This document shows positions 27,090 to 35,980 of a DNA stretch of 64,000 bases, piece after piece. Both the position numbers and the translations under genes were made by a program. Origin of the DNA: Actinomycetota bacterium (lineage in GTDB: Bacteria > Actinomycetota > Actinomycetes > Propionibacteriales > Propionibacteriaceae); the NCBI GenBank assembly GCA_020161795.1, contig JAIUOR010000015.1, positions 44,697 through 108,696 of the forward strand, written 5' to 3'. Under the pieces are notes generated by a model, which saw only the letters and a list, made by a program, of their open reading frames with translations, did no database searches and was not told the DNA's origin. The stretch's first letter is position 1; each line of letters starts with the position of its first letter.

Positions 27090-28289
27090 ATGCGCAAGCT
27101 CGACAGCGTCGATCAGGGTCGCCTGACGGGTGCCTGGCCGGCGGTGATGGTCGCGCTGGTCTTCCTGGTCGCGCTGAACCTGCGCCCCTCGCTCACCACG
27201 GTGGGGCCGCTGCTCCCGCAGCTCGAACGCGAAGTGGGGCTGAGCGAGGCGCTGCAGGGCCTGCTCGGGTCGGTGCCGCTGCTCGCGTTCGCGCTCGTCT
27301 CCCCGCTGGTGCACCACCTCTCCAAGCGATTCGGCATGGAGCGCGCGATCCTGATCGCCCTGCTCGCCCTGGTCGCCGGCGTGGCGGTGCGTTCCTTCAC
27401 CGGCGATGCCGGACTGTGGCTGGGCACCGCCCTGCTCGGGAGCGCGATCGCGGTGGGCAACGTGCTGGTTCCCACGCTGGTCAAACGCGACTACAGCGCC
27501 CATATCTCGCGCGCGACGGGCATCTACTCGGCCTGCATCAACATCGGCGCCTCGCTGGCCGCAGCGGCCGCGGTGCCGCTGGCTGTCCAGTTCGGCTGGC
27601 GTGGTTCGATGGCCTTCTGGGCCATTCCCGCCCTGGTCGTGGCCGTGCTGTGGCTGCCGCGCACCCGGGTCTTCGATCCCGAGCCCGAGCTCTCCGGGGA
27701 CGCCGGGACGGCGTTGACCAGTGTCTGGCGCCAGCCGACGGCCTGGCTGTTGACGGCGTTCATGGGCCTCCAGTCGACGACCTTCTACCTCATGGTCACC
27801 TGGCTGCCCACGGTGGAGATCGCCGCGGGCATCTCCGAGCGCCAGGCAGGCTGGCACCTGTTCGTCTTCCAGATCGTCGGGATCTTCTCGGCGCTGGCCG
27901 CTCCACGCCTGCTGCGCCGGGCCGACAGCCAGGTCGGCGCGGCGGTCACGGTCAGCATCCCGATGCTGATCGGAGCTCTCGGGCTTCTCGTCCTCCCGCA
28001 GCTCGGGCTGCTCTGGGCGATCGTCGCCGGGCTGGGCAGCGGTGGCGCGCTCGTCGTCGCGCTCTCGCTGATCAGCCTGCGGGGACGCACGCACTCGGAG
28101 ACCACCCAGCTGTCGGGTATGGCACAGTCGCTCGGATACCTGCTGGCGGCGGTCGGCCCCGTGCTGGCCGGCTACCTGGCCCAGCGGACCGGCTCGTGGT
28201 ACGCCTCGCTGGCTGCCCTGGGAGTCTTCGCGGCACTGCAACTGGTCATCGCGATCCCGGTCGGCAGGGTGCGTCAGCCGATCCGCTGA
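27090..28289 (+). CDS. MFS transporter, CynX/NimT-like
   Basis: A 399-residue, 12-helix major facilitator. Near the start FLVALNLRPSLTTVGPLLPQLEREVGLS is characteristic of the CynX/NimT (cyanate/2-nitroimidazole transporter) group, and the loop HHLSKRFGMERAI is the motif-A-like segment. Transport of a small organic anion or drug is likely; the substrate is not readable. GGAAGG lies about 6 nt before the ATG. It converges on the sugar dehydrogenase-like gene. Confidence 0.88.
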   Translation: MRKLDSVDQGRLTGAWPAVMVALVFLVALNLRPSLTTVGPLLPQLEREVGLSEALQGLLGSVPLLAFALVSPLVHHLSKRFGMERAILIALLALVAGVAVRSFTGDAGLWLGTALLGSAIAVGNVLVPTLVKRDYSAHISRATGIYSACINIGASLAAAAAVPLAVQFGWRGSMAFWAIPALVVAVLWLPRTRVFDPEPELSGDAGTALTSVWRQPTAWLLTAFMGLQSTTFYLMVTWLPTVEIAAGISERQAGWHLFVFQIVGIFSALAAPRLLRRADSQVGAAVTVSIPMLIGALGLLVLPQLGLLWAIVAGLGSGGALVVALSLISLRGRTHSETTQLSGMAQSLGYLLAAVGPVLAGYLAQRTGSWYASLAALGVFAALQLVIAIPVGRVRQPIR

Positions 28290-28305
28290 CGGAGCGGTCC
28301 CGCGA

Positions 28306-29397
28306 TCACGGACGGATCCGCAGAATGTGGTCGTCGCCGGGGTTCGGCGAACCGCGTCCGTCGGTGTTGTTGGTCAGCACCCACAGCGAGCCGTCGGGAG
28401 CCAGCGCCACATCGCGGAGGCGCCCGATCGGCTCGTCGACGAACCGCTCCGAGAACACCGTGGGGTCCGAGAGCGGCACCTCGCGGAGCCGTTCGCCGCG
28501 CAGGTTCGCGATGTAGAGGGTGCCGTCGGCCCGGGTCATGCCGCTGGGGCTGGCCTCGGAGGGCGGCCACTGCTGCACCGGATCGATGAAACCGCCCCCG
28601 CCCGCGATGCCCTCGACCTGGGGCCAGCCGTAGTTGCCGCCGGGCTCGATCACGTTGAGTTCGTCCCAGGTGTCCTGCCCGAACTCGGTGGCGTACAGCG
28701 TGCCCTGCTGATCCCAGGCCAGCCCCTGCGGGTTGCGGTGACCGTAGCTGTACACCGGCGAGCCGGAGAACGGGTTGTCGGCGGGCACCGCGCCCTCGGG
28801 GGTGAGTCGCAGGATCTTGCCGGAGAGCACGTCCAGATCCTGAGCGCTCGCGCGATCGCCGGCGTCGCCTACGGTGACGTACAGCAGCTGATCCGGCCCG
28901 AAGGCGATCCGTCCGCCATTATGGTTGCGCGCCGACGGCAGCCCGTCCAGGATGACCTGCCCCGGCCCGAGGCTCAACGAGCCCGGATCACCGCGCAGTT
29001 CGAAGCGCTCGACCCGGTTGTCGTCGGCCGTGGTGTAGTAGGCGTAGAGCCAGGAGTCGTGGACGGTCAGGCCGAGCAGGCCGCCCTCCCCGCCTGCCTC
29101 GGCAGCCTCGATCCGCCCGACCTCGCGGACGGCACGGTTCGCGCCGATCTCGACGATGCGGCCCGCGTCGCGCTCGCTGACCAGGGCTGTGCCCCGATAG
29201 AAGACGATCGACCACGGTGCCTCGAGATCGGTGGCGATGATGGGATCGTCGGTGGTCGGAGAAGGGGACGGCGACACCGCAGGGGTGGTCGGGGTGACCG
29301 GGGACGAGCACGAGGCCAGAACCGGAGCTGCGAGCACGGCGCACACCAGGTGCGGAAGTCGCCCCCGCAGCATCGTGCGTCCCATGGCCGGCCCCAT
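28306..29397 (-). CDS. PQQ-dependent sugar dehydrogenase-like lipoprotein
   Basis: A 363-residue secreted protein. The signal peptide ends in a lipobox (VLASC, Cys about 30), followed by a Thr/Pro/Ser linker. A six-bladed beta-propeller of the glucose/sorbosone dehydrogenase (YliI/Asd) type follows: APWSIVFY, GEGGLLGLTVH, NHNGGRIAFGPD, YSYGHRNPQGLAWD, EFGQDTWDELN and NYGWPQVEG. The propeller normally carries PQQ and calcium and oxidises soluble aldoses at the cell surface. No PQQ biosynthesis genes are in the window. Alternative Met starts lie at 29385 and 29373. Confidence 0.9.
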   Translation of the reverse strand: MGPAMGRTMLRGRLPHLVCAVLAAPVLASCSSPVTPTTPAVSPSPSPTTDDPIIATDLEAPWSIVFYRGTALVSERDAGRIVEIGANRAVREVGRIEAAEAGGEGGLLGLTVHDSWLYAYYTTADDNRVERFELRGDPGSLSLGPGQVILDGLPSARNHNGGRIAFGPDQLLYVTVGDAGDRASAQDLDVLSGKILRLTPEGAVPADNPFSGSPVYSYGHRNPQGLAWDQQGTLYATEFGQDTWDELNVIEPGGNYGWPQVEGIAGGGGFIDPVQQWPPSEASPSGMTRADGTLYIANLRGERLREVPLSDPTVFSERFVDEPIGRLRDVALAPDGSLWVLTNNTDGRGSPNPGDDHILRIRP

Positions 29398-29471
29398 CGT
29401 CGTTCAGGCCCTCAACGGTAACCCGAACCGGAAATGGACGGCAGGGCCTCCACCAGGGCATTGCTCGGAGT

Positions 29472-30062
29472 TCATCCTTCGGCTGGGAGTGCCAGCTGGG
29501 GTGGCGGGTAGGTGATCGTGCGGTCGTCCCGGGGCTGGGCGCCCTTGGTGAGCATGGCGGTCTCGAGCCGGCCGTCCGGCATGAGGTGGGCGACGGGGAT
29601 CTCGCGCACGAGGAGGTAGTCGGCGATGATGCGCCGGTGGCATCGCCACCACACCGCTTCCGAGCACATTACGGCCGGGAGCGATCCGCTGCCGGCGAGC
29701 TCGATGAGATGGTCGAGACCCTCGGTGAATGCCGGGCCGAGGGCGTAGTCGGCATAGCGGTGGAAGCTCTGGTTCTCCCAGAATCCGTTCACCTGTGGCT
29801 CGACCAGGTCGGTGGCCTTGCGAAGCCCGCCCAGCCGCTTCTCGCGGAGATACCCGATCCCGGCCTGCTCGAGGCTGGCGGAGAGGCTCTCCTCGTTGAA
29901 CTGCGGGTTGTGACGCGACCCGGCCAGCGTCCGGACGTCGACGACACAGGTGACGCCGGCGCCCCGCAGCAGTTCCAGGAATTCCTCGATCGGATGGGTG
30001 GAGTGCCCCACGGTCAGGATGCTCGGGCTCATCCGGGCGGGTGTCGAGCGGAGTTCGTTCAC
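29472..30062 (-). CDS. DUF488 family protein
   Basis: A 196-residue DUF488 protein. ILTVGHSTHPIEEFLELL at the start and VVDVRTLAGSRHNPQFN are the family hallmarks. Later come YLREKRLGGLR, FHRYADY, and MCSEAVWWRCHRRIIADYL with a conserved Cys and the CHR motif. The biochemical role is unknown. It starts with GTG, preceded by GGAGGAGATG at a good distance. It is divergent from the pirin gene. Confidence 0.9.
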   Translation of the reverse strand: MNELRSTPARMSPSILTVGHSTHPIEEFLELLRGAGVTCVVDVRTLAGSRHNPQFNEESLSASLEQAGIGYLREKRLGGLRKATDLVEPQVNGFWENQSFHRYADYALGPAFTEGLDHLIELAGSGSLPAVMCSEAVWWRCHRRIIADYLLVREIPVAHLMPDGRLETAMLTKGAQPRDDRTITYPPPQLALPAEG

Positions 30063-30181
30063 GTGTCATCTCCTCCCTGAGCCTTCACCAGCTACCGGTG
30101 ATTCCCGGTCGGTGGCCTCGGATGCTGCCTCTCATTCTCCACCGGGGTGCGCCTACGCTGGACGCTGGCGAGGAGGTGCCG

Positions 30182-31162
30182 ATGAGCAACACCGAGACCA
30201 GGGCCGAATGGCACGAGTGCCTGGCGTCCGAGGAGCACGATCCCGAGCAGATTCAGATCATCGAACCCAAGGATGTCGCCCTGGGATCGGCTGACGCCCT
30301 CAAGGTGCGCCGCACGCTGCCTTCGCTTCGCCGGTCGTTCGTCGGAGCCTGGTGTTTCGCCGACCACTACGGGCCGGAGACCGGCGTCTGCATGGACGTC
30401 CCGCCGCATCCGCACACCGGGCTGCAGACCGTCAGCTGGCTGTTCTCCGGCGAGATCGAACACCGCGACTCCGGTGGCGTCCATGCCATGGTGCGTCCGG
30501 GCGAGGTGAACCTGATGACCTCCGGCTACGGCATCGCGCACTCGGAGGTCTCCACCCCGGAACGCGATCTGCTGCACGGCGTCCAACTGTGGGTGGCGTT
30601 GCCCGAGGCCGAGAAGGATCTGGTGCGCGAGTTCCAGCACCACGTGCCTGATCCGGTGGACGAGGACGGGGTGTCGGCGAGGGTCTTCATCGGTTCGCTG
30701 GCCGGAGCCGCCTCTCCGGTGCACACCCAGACACCGCTGCTCGGCGCCGAGATCACGCTCGACCCGGGGGTCACCTGGGAGGTGCCGGTCGATCCGGGCT
30801 TCGAGCACGGCGTGCTGGTGGATACCGGCTGGGTCGATTTCGACGACGTCCGGCTCGACAACACCGTGCTCGGCGTCCGGGACGCTGGGCTCGACCATGT
30901 GCGGCTGACCAATCCGACCGATGCCCCGGCCCGGGTGATGCTGCTCGGCGGCGAGCCGTTCGATGAGGGCATCGTGATGTGGTGGAACTTCATCGGACGT
31001 AGTCACGAGGACATCCTCCGGATGCGCGCGGAGTGGAACGAGGCTCCGGACGATCGCTTCGGACGCGTCGCGGGCTACCGGGGCAGCGTTCCGCGACTGG
31101 CGGCCCCGCCGCTGCCCCCCGAACTGCGGCTCAAGCGCCGGTTCCGTCGCGGACGCCAGTGA
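30182..31162 (+). CDS. Pirin family protein
   Basis: A 326-residue bicupin. The N-terminal pirin domain holds the metal-binding histidines in PPHPHTGLQTVSWLFSGE, HRDSGG and GIAHSEVS. The C-terminal pirin_C domain spans about residues 190-300 (GGEPFDEGIVMWWNFIGRS). Bacterial pirins include quercetinase-like enzymes and regulators of pyruvate metabolism; neither can be assigned here. GAGGAGG lies 6 nt before the ATG. It has no obvious operon partner. Confidence 0.93.
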   Translation: MSNTETRAEWHECLASEEHDPEQIQIIEPKDVALGSADALKVRRTLPSLRRSFVGAWCFADHYGPETGVCMDVPPHPHTGLQTVSWLFSGEIEHRDSGGVHAMVRPGEVNLMTSGYGIAHSEVSTPERDLLHGVQLWVALPEAEKDLVREFQHHVPDPVDEDGVSARVFIGSLAGAASPVHTQTPLLGAEITLDPGVTWEVPVDPGFEHGVLVDTGWVDFDDVRLDNTVLGVRDAGLDHVRLTNPTDAPARVMLLGGEPFDEGIVMWWNFIGRSHEDILRMRAEWNEAPDDRFGRVAGYRGSVPRLAAPPLPPELRLKRRFRRGRQ

Positions 31163-31214
31163 CGGCTCACCGGCGGGTCGGCCCGGCTTGGTGTAGTTCG
31201 CCTCAGGTTGCCGG

Positions 31215-31772
31215 TCAGCTGGCCCGCGGATCTCGCAGGCTGCTCATCGCTTCGATCAAGGTGGAGTGGATGTACTCCAGCTCGGGCGAGGTGTAGGACT
31301 CCCAGGATTCCCCGGAGTCCGCAGCGCCCGAGTCGCCCTCGGCCGCATCGGCGTCATCGGAGTCCCAGGTGGCGGCCTCCGGGTTGTGCTTGTAGACCCA
31401 CCACAGGTGGCCGAAGGGGTCGGCGAAGCGGGAGAGGACGTCCCCGAAGAAGTCGGTGGGCTGGGTCACGATCCGGCCACCGTGGGCCTCGGCGCGGGCC
31501 AGGACGGCTGCCGGGTCGTCGACGTAGACGCGGACGAAGGCCGGGGTGTAGGGCCAGGAGGGTTTGCGATCCGCCACGGTCAGGGTGGAGTCGCCGACCA
31601 GGATCTCGGAGTGCAGCACCAGGCCGTCGGTGTCCGCGGTGCGGGCTTCGGGTACCTCGGTGCCCTCGAACACGGTGACCAGGAAGTCGATCAGGCCGGC
31701 TGCGTCGTCGGTCATGATGAACGGGTTGACGGTGGCGCATCCCTGGGGAGCGGCGGGGATCTGAGCGGTCAT
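31215..31772 (-). CDS. VOC (glyoxalase-like) family protein
   Basis: A 185-residue protein with one VOC domain (residues about 12-130): VNPFIMTDDAAGLIDFLVTVFEG, LHSEILVGDSTLTVAD, FVRVYVDDPAAVLARAEAHGG, FFGDVLSRFADPFGHLWWV. It is of the PhnB-like group. An acidic, Asp/Ser-rich C-terminal extension of about 50 residues follows. It is divergent from a WYL regulator 80 bp away, which probably controls it. The substrate is unknown. Confidence 0.9.
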   Translation of the reverse strand: MTAQIPAAPQGCATVNPFIMTDDAAGLIDFLVTVFEGTEVPEARTADTDGLVLHSEILVGDSTLTVADRKPSWPYTPAFVRVYVDDPAAVLARAEAHGGRIVTQPTDFFGDVLSRFADPFGHLWWVYKHNPEAATWDSDDADAAEGDSGAADSGESWESYTSPELEYIHSTLIEAMSSLRDPRAS

Positions 31773-31840
31773 TGGGGTTCTCCTTTCGAGGTGGCCCCAG
31801 TCTCCCCGTTATTTAGGCCAGTTACTGACCGCTATTGGAG

Positions 31841-31846
31841 TATCCT
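31841..31846 (+). promoter_or_regulatory. -10 box of leaderless promoter for the WYL regulator
   Basis: TATCCT lies six bases before the ATG at 31853. The same 80-bp intergenic carries a reverse-strand TAAATA near 31811-31816 as a candidate -10 for the VOC gene, so regulator and target promoters face each other. Confidence 0.5.
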
Positions 31847-31852
31847 CGACTC

Positions 31853-32827
31853 ATGTCCACGTCGGCCCGGGTCCTGGCCCTGCTCTCCCTGCTGCAGAAC
31901 CATCGGTTCTGGCCCGGGGGCGAGCTCGCCGACAGGCTGGAGGTGAGCCCGCGGACGCTGCGCCGCGATGTCGAGCAACTGCGGGATCTCGGCTACCCGG
32001 TGCAGGCTTCGCGTGGGGTCGGTGGCGGCTACCAACTCGCGCCGGGCGGATCCCTGCCGCCGCTGGTCGTGGATGACGAGGAGGCCGTGGCAGTCGTCCT
32101 CGGGCTGCGTCGGATCGCGGACGGCGGCGTGGGTGGCGTCGCGGAGGCGGCGGTACGGGCGCTGGCCAAGGTGGTGGCGGTGCTGCCGGTGCGGTTGCGC
32201 CGGACCGCCAACGATCTGCAGGCGGCGCTACCGCGCACCGATTCCGGCGGACGGGTTCATCGCCAGGTGGACATCGGCGTCCTGACCAGCGTCGCCGCCG
32301 CCTGCCGCGACCGCGAGACCCTCGCCTTCGGGTACCGCAACCGCGACGGCGGGGAGAGCTCGCGGCGGGTCGAGCCGCACACCCTCGTGCCGCACGGTTC
32401 GCAGTGGTACCTGGTCGCCTACGATCTCGCCGCGGCCGATTGGCGCACCTTCCGGCTCGACAGGATCGTCGACATCACCCCCAGCCGGCGCCCGTTCCGT
32501 CCTCGCGAGATCCCGGGTGGGGACGCCGCGGCCTACGTGGCCTCCGGGATCGTCCGGACGGTGGCCCGCTACCGTGTCGAGCTCACCATCGACGCCCCGG
32601 CCGACCGGGTGCGCGCCGAAGCCGACCAGTGGGGCGAGGTCACCGAGCTCGAGGACGGCCGGTGTCGGCTGGTGATGTACGCCGAGACCCTCGACTGGGT
32701 TGCCTTCCTGCTGGGCAGCCTGGGTGCTCCGTTCGAGGTTCACGATCCGCCCGAGCTGGTCGATTCCCTCGCCGGCTGGGCGAAGCTGTTCGGGAACTCA
32801 ACCCCGGAGGGCTCACGGCCTGCGTAG
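31853..32827 (+). CDS. HTH/WYL-domain transcriptional regulator
   Basis: A 324-residue protein with an N-terminal winged helix ([45 protein letters not shown], quoted by position 5-50), the DeoR-like type found in YafY/PafB regulators. A WYL domain at about residues 140-225 ([27 protein letters not shown]) and a WCX C-terminal region follow. WYL domains bind nucleic acid or small effectors. The divergent VOC gene is the likely target. Its end overlaps the end of the convergent response regulator gene by 15 bp. Confidence 0.9.
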   Translation: MSTSARVLALLSLLQNHRFWPGGELADRLEVSPRTLRRDVEQLRDLGYPVQASRGVGGGYQLAPGGSLPPLVVDDEEAVAVVLGLRRIADGGVGGVAEAAVRALAKVVAVLPVRLRRTANDLQAALPRTDSGGRVHRQVDIGVLTSVAAACRDRETLAFGYRNRDGGESSRRVEPHTLVPHGSQWYLVAYDLAAADWRTFRLDRIVDITPSRRPFRPREIPGGDAAAYVASGIVRTVARYRVELTIDAPADRVRAEADQWGEVTELEDGRCRLVMYAETLDWVAFLLGSLGAPFEVHDPPELVDSLAGWAKLFGNSTPEGSRPA

Positions 32828-33460
32828 GTAGGCCAGCACGGCGAGCACCCGGCGGTGGTCGTCCGGCGCGGGTGGTAGGTCGAGCTTGGTGAAGATGCTG
32901 CGGACGTGGGATTCCACGGTCTTGTCGGAGAGGTACAGCCGGGCGCCGATGGCGGCATTGGACCGGCCTTCGGCCATCAGGGCGAGCACCTCGCGCTCCC
33001 GCTCGCTGAGTGCGGCCAACGGATCGCGGGCGGTCACCGAGGTGAGCATCGCCGCGACAACCTCCGGGTCGACCACCGTGGCGCCGGCCGCGACGCGTCG
33101 CAGCGCGTCGGTGAGTTCGTCGTCGTCCGCGACCCTTTCCTTGAGCAGGTAGCCCAGCCCGCCCGCGCCGTCGCGCAGCAGTTCGGCGACGTAGTGCGCT
33201 TCAACATGCTGTGACAGGACGAGCACGGGCAATCCGGGCTGATCCCGCCGCAGTTCGAGCGCCGCTTCCAGCCCCTCGGTGGTGAAGCTCGGCGGCATCC
33301 GGACGTCGACGATCACCACGTCCGGCCGGTGCTGGGCGGCGGCGTCCAGCAGGGTCGGGACATCCGCAACCGCTGCTGCGACCTCCACTCCGGCGGCGGC
33401 CAGCAGTCGTGCGACGCCGGCCCGGAAGAGGGCGGCGTCATCGGCCAGAACGACTCTCAT
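32813..33460 (-). CDS. LuxR/NarL-family response regulator
   Basis: A 215-residue protein with a receiver domain (phospho-Asp in [10 protein letters not shown] near residue 51, DD at 7-8, Lys in [11 protein letters not shown]) and a LuxR-type helix-turn-helix ([43 protein letters not shown], residues about 150-193). It starts inside the stop of the sensor kinase (ATGA overlap at 33457-33460) and is its cognate regulator. Its target is unknown. Confidence 0.95.
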   Translation of the reverse strand: MRVVLADDAALFRAGVARLLAAAGVEVAAAVADVPTLLDAAAQHRPDVVIVDVRMPPSFTTEGLEAALELRRDQPGLPVLVLSQHVEAHYVAELLRDGAGGLGYLLKERVADDDELTDALRRVAAGATVVDPEVVAAMLTSVTARDPLAALSEREREVLALMAEGRSNAAIGARLYLSDKTVESHVRSIFTKLDLPPAPDDHRRVLAVLAYLRRP

Positions 33461-35217
33461 GACTCCTCCTCGCGAATCGGAAGCTCAACGGTGATCGTCG
33501 TCCCGGCCGCCGGGCTGGTCACGTGCAGGGTTCCGCCCGCTGCCTCGACGCGATCCCGCAGGCCGCGCAATCCCGTCCCCAGTTCGTGCGAGGCGCCGCC
33601 CACCCCGTCGTCGGTGACGGTGACCCGCAGCCAGGCGTCGTCCGCCTCGAGCCGGATGCCGGCCGTCGTGGCCTGGGCGTGCTTGGCGATGTTGGTCAGC
33701 GCCTCGGCGACCACGAAGTAGGCCGTCGCCTCCACGCCGGCGGGGAAGCGTCCCAGCGGCACCTGCAGATCATCGACCGGGACGGGGCAGCGATCGGCGA
33801 GGGCACGCACCGCCGGGCCGAGGCCGGCGTCGGTCAGGATCGACGGGTGGATGCCGCGGGCGAGCTCGCGCAGTTCGTCGATCGCCTGACGCAGTTCGTC
33901 GTTCGCCTGGGCGATGGTCTCCGGTGCGGCCCGGGAGCCGGCCTCGACCTCGCGCTGGGCCATCCGCAGCGCCAGGGCGACCGACAACAGTCGCTGCTGG
34001 GCGCCGTCGTGCAGATCCCGCTCGACCCGGCGGCGCTCCCGGTAGCCGGCCTCGACGATGCGGGCGCGCGAGGCCTGCACCTCGTCCAGCTGAGCGGCGA
34101 CCTCCTGGCTGAGGGACTGGTTCTCCAGCAGCAGCCCGACCACCGCCGCGGCGGCCGTCACCGCCGAGGGCTCCAGCCCGCGGTCGTGGACGAGCGCCGC
34201 CTGTGGTTCGCCGTCCGCTGTGCGGATGTGCGTCAGCTCGCTCGGATCGGAGGGCAGCGCGACCGCCGCGCCCGTGCCATCGCGCCATTGGCCGTCGTCG
34301 GCACGGGAGACCAGGCGCAGCGTCGGATCCTGAAGGGTGCGGGCGAGCGCTGCCTCCAACGAACGCGGATCCACCGGGACCCTCCCGAACAGGTCGCCGA
34401 CGGCCGAGGTCGTCAGCCCTGCCCGCAGCAGGCCGTAGACGATCGTGAGGGGGGCCGCGATCTGTGCCAGGGTGCGGAGTTCGCCGACCGTTTCGCCCCA
34501 CGTCTCACCGGCACCGACCAGCCAGACGACGGCATGGGAGAGGTACGCGCCCCCGACGATCGCCAGCGTGAACCAGAGCGGACGCAGGTCACGTCGCTGG
34601 GCAGGTGACGACAGCCGCCACCGCTGCGCGATCGCCAGCGCCGCCAGTGTCACCTGCACGAGCGTCCCGAGGTGCGACGCGGTCTGTGCGCCTTCCCACA
34701 CCGCCTCCGACTCCCACAGCCATTGCGACAACGAGGCGCGGCAGACGGGCTGCCCCGGACCGCAACCCTCGCGGCTCAGCGTCGCCTCGCTGACGAAGGA
34801 CACCACCGCATTCCAGCCGTAGCTGATCACGATCGAGATCCGGCCGAAGCGCGTGGCCGCGCGACCGTCCGGGAAGGCGACGCCGATGTGGATCAGGATG
34901 GCGCCGGCGGCTCCACCGACGAGGTACACGAGCGCGTCCACGATCGGCGGCGCCTGTGCGGACCAGTAGCTCGCGAACCAGACGATCCCGTACGCGAGCA
35001 GCAGCGCGCCGATGACATTCCCGCGACGATGCCACAGCGCGAACAACCCCGCCCACAGGAAGGCCAGGCCGGAGATGAACTCCAGCGGCCGGTTGTTGCC
35101 CCAGCCGTGGGCGGCGGCGATCACCGCAGAGCCGACGGCCCAGGTCAGGCACAGCGCCAGCGCCACCCAGAACCCCACCGGCGTGCGGATGCCGGTTGCC
35201 GGGTGCTCGCTGTTCAT
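33457..35217 (-). CDS. Membrane sensor histidine kinase (NarL-type partner)
   Basis: A 586-residue kinase. The first 270 residues form about eight membrane helices. A GAF-like stretch follows (about 290-370), then a coiled linker, and HisKA_3 with the phospho-His in [20 protein letters not shown] (about residue 400). The HATPase domain has [35 protein letters not shown] and a final TTITVELPI. The signal is unknown. It is the middle gene of a three-gene operon coupled by ATGA overlaps at both ends. Confidence 0.95.
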   Translation of the reverse strand: MNSEHPATGIRTPVGFWVALALCLTWAVGSAVIAAAHGWGNNRPLEFISGLAFLWAGLFALWHRRGNVIGALLLAYGIVWFASYWSAQAPPIVDALVYLVGGAAGAILIHIGVAFPDGRAATRFGRISIVISYGWNAVVSFVSEATLSREGCGPGQPVCRASLSQWLWESEAVWEGAQTASHLGTLVQVTLAALAIAQRWRLSSPAQRRDLRPLWFTLAIVGGAYLSHAVVWLVGAGETWGETVGELRTLAQIAAPLTIVYGLLRAGLTTSAVGDLFGRVPVDPRSLEAALARTLQDPTLRLVSRADDGQWRDGTGAAVALPSDPSELTHIRTADGEPQAALVHDRGLEPSAVTAAAAVVGLLLENQSLSQEVAAQLDEVQASRARIVEAGYRERRRVERDLHDGAQQRLLSVALALRMAQREVEAGSRAAPETIAQANDELRQAIDELRELARGIHPSILTDAGLGPAVRALADRCPVPVDDLQVPLGRFPAGVEATAYFVVAEALTNIAKHAQATTAGIRLEADDAWLRVTVTDDGVGGASHELGTGLRGLRDRVEAAGGTLHVTSPAAGTTITVELPIREEES

Positions 35218-35555
35218 GACCTGGCCGCCGCTCGCGCCAGCGCGTCGCCACTCAGATCGGTCTTCGGAACGAATCGTCCGGCCAGGCGGGGTTCGTCCCC
35301 GAAGTCGGCCTCGCTCCGGCTCGAGGTGAGCACGACCGTGGTCGATTCGTCGATGGCATCGGCGACGTCCAGTCCGCTCATGTCGGGCAGCAGGATGTCG
35401 AGCAGGGTCACCTCGGGCTGCAGCGCGATGACGGCCTCGATGGCCGAGGCGCCGTCGGCGGCCTCGCCCACGATCTCGTAGCCGTCGTCGGCGAGCACGC
35501 GTCGGGCCCAGGCCCGGAACGAGCCGTGGTCGTCGACGATCAGCAGCGTAGTCAT
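35214..35555 (-). CDS. Stand-alone receiver-domain response regulator
   Basis: A 113-residue CheY-like protein: LLIVDDHGSFRAW at the start, phospho-Asp in EVTLLDILLPDMSG, Thr/Ser in VVLTSSRS, and Lys in RFVPKTDLSG. It has no output domain. It starts at the ATG at 35555 and overlaps the kinase start by 4 nt. As the first gene of the operon it may act as a phosphate sink or a second output for the same kinase. Confidence 0.92.
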   Translation of the reverse strand: MTTLLIVDDHGSFRAWARRVLADDGYEIVGEAADGASAIEAVIALQPEVTLLDILLPDMSGLDVADAIDESTTVVLTSSRSEADFGDEPRLAGRFVPKTDLSGDALARAAARS

Positions 35556-35653
35556 CACCGGAATTGTCGCTGCGCGGGCACGCGCTGTCATCAGGGCCTG
35601 CCCTGAACCTGATTCCCGCGCCAGCCCCGATGTCCGGGGCAGCGGGTGGTTTC

Positions 35654-35659
35654 TACGCT
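35654..35659 (+). promoter_or_regulatory. -10 box of leaderless promoter for the small membrane protein
   Basis: TACGCT lies six bases before the ATG at 35666. Confidence 0.5.
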
Positions 35660-35665
35660 CACGAC

Positions 35666-35866
35666 ATGAGCACACACCTCGACCTTCGAACCGGCGCCGA
35701 AGCCGCCACGGTGCTCGCCAGCATGGCCGTGATGCTCGTCGTGGCCGGCATCGTCCTCGGATTCCTCCTCGCCGGCTGGGGGCTTCCGCCGGGCTCGCCC
35801 GCCCTTCCTGCTCCGCAGCCGACACCGCTGCCCACGGCGTCCTTCCAGCCCGAAGCCGGACGATGA
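35666..35866 (+). CDS. Small single-pass membrane protein (66 aa)
   Basis: The frame encodes a short N-terminus, one strong membrane helix (about residues 16-38, VLASMAVMLVVAGIVLGFLLAG) and a Pro/Thr-rich tail. It is divergent from the receiver-kinase-regulator operon, has a well-placed leaderless -10 box and ends before a good terminator, which supports a real gene despite its size. I recognise no family. A link to the neighbouring kinase is only positional. Confidence 0.6.
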   Translation: MSTHLDLRTGAEAATVLASMAVMLVVAGIVLGFLLAGWGLPPGSPALPAPQPTPLPTASFQPEAGR

Positions 35867-35929
35867 GTGCCGTGATCGTCCTTCCCGGACGGCTGGCCGA
35901 TGCCGCCCGCGCGCGCCGGCCCGGACAAG

Positions 35930-35972
35930 GCGACCGCCCCGGTCCTGGGCGGGATCCGGGGCGGTCGCTTTT
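35930..35972 (+). terminator. Rho-independent terminator
   Basis: GCGACCGCCCCGG (35930-35942) pairs perfectly with 35956-35968 and is followed by TTTT. It terminates the small + strand gene and may also serve the convergent symporter gene, whose stop is 9 bp away. Confidence 0.85.
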
Positions 35973-35980
35973 CGGGAAGG

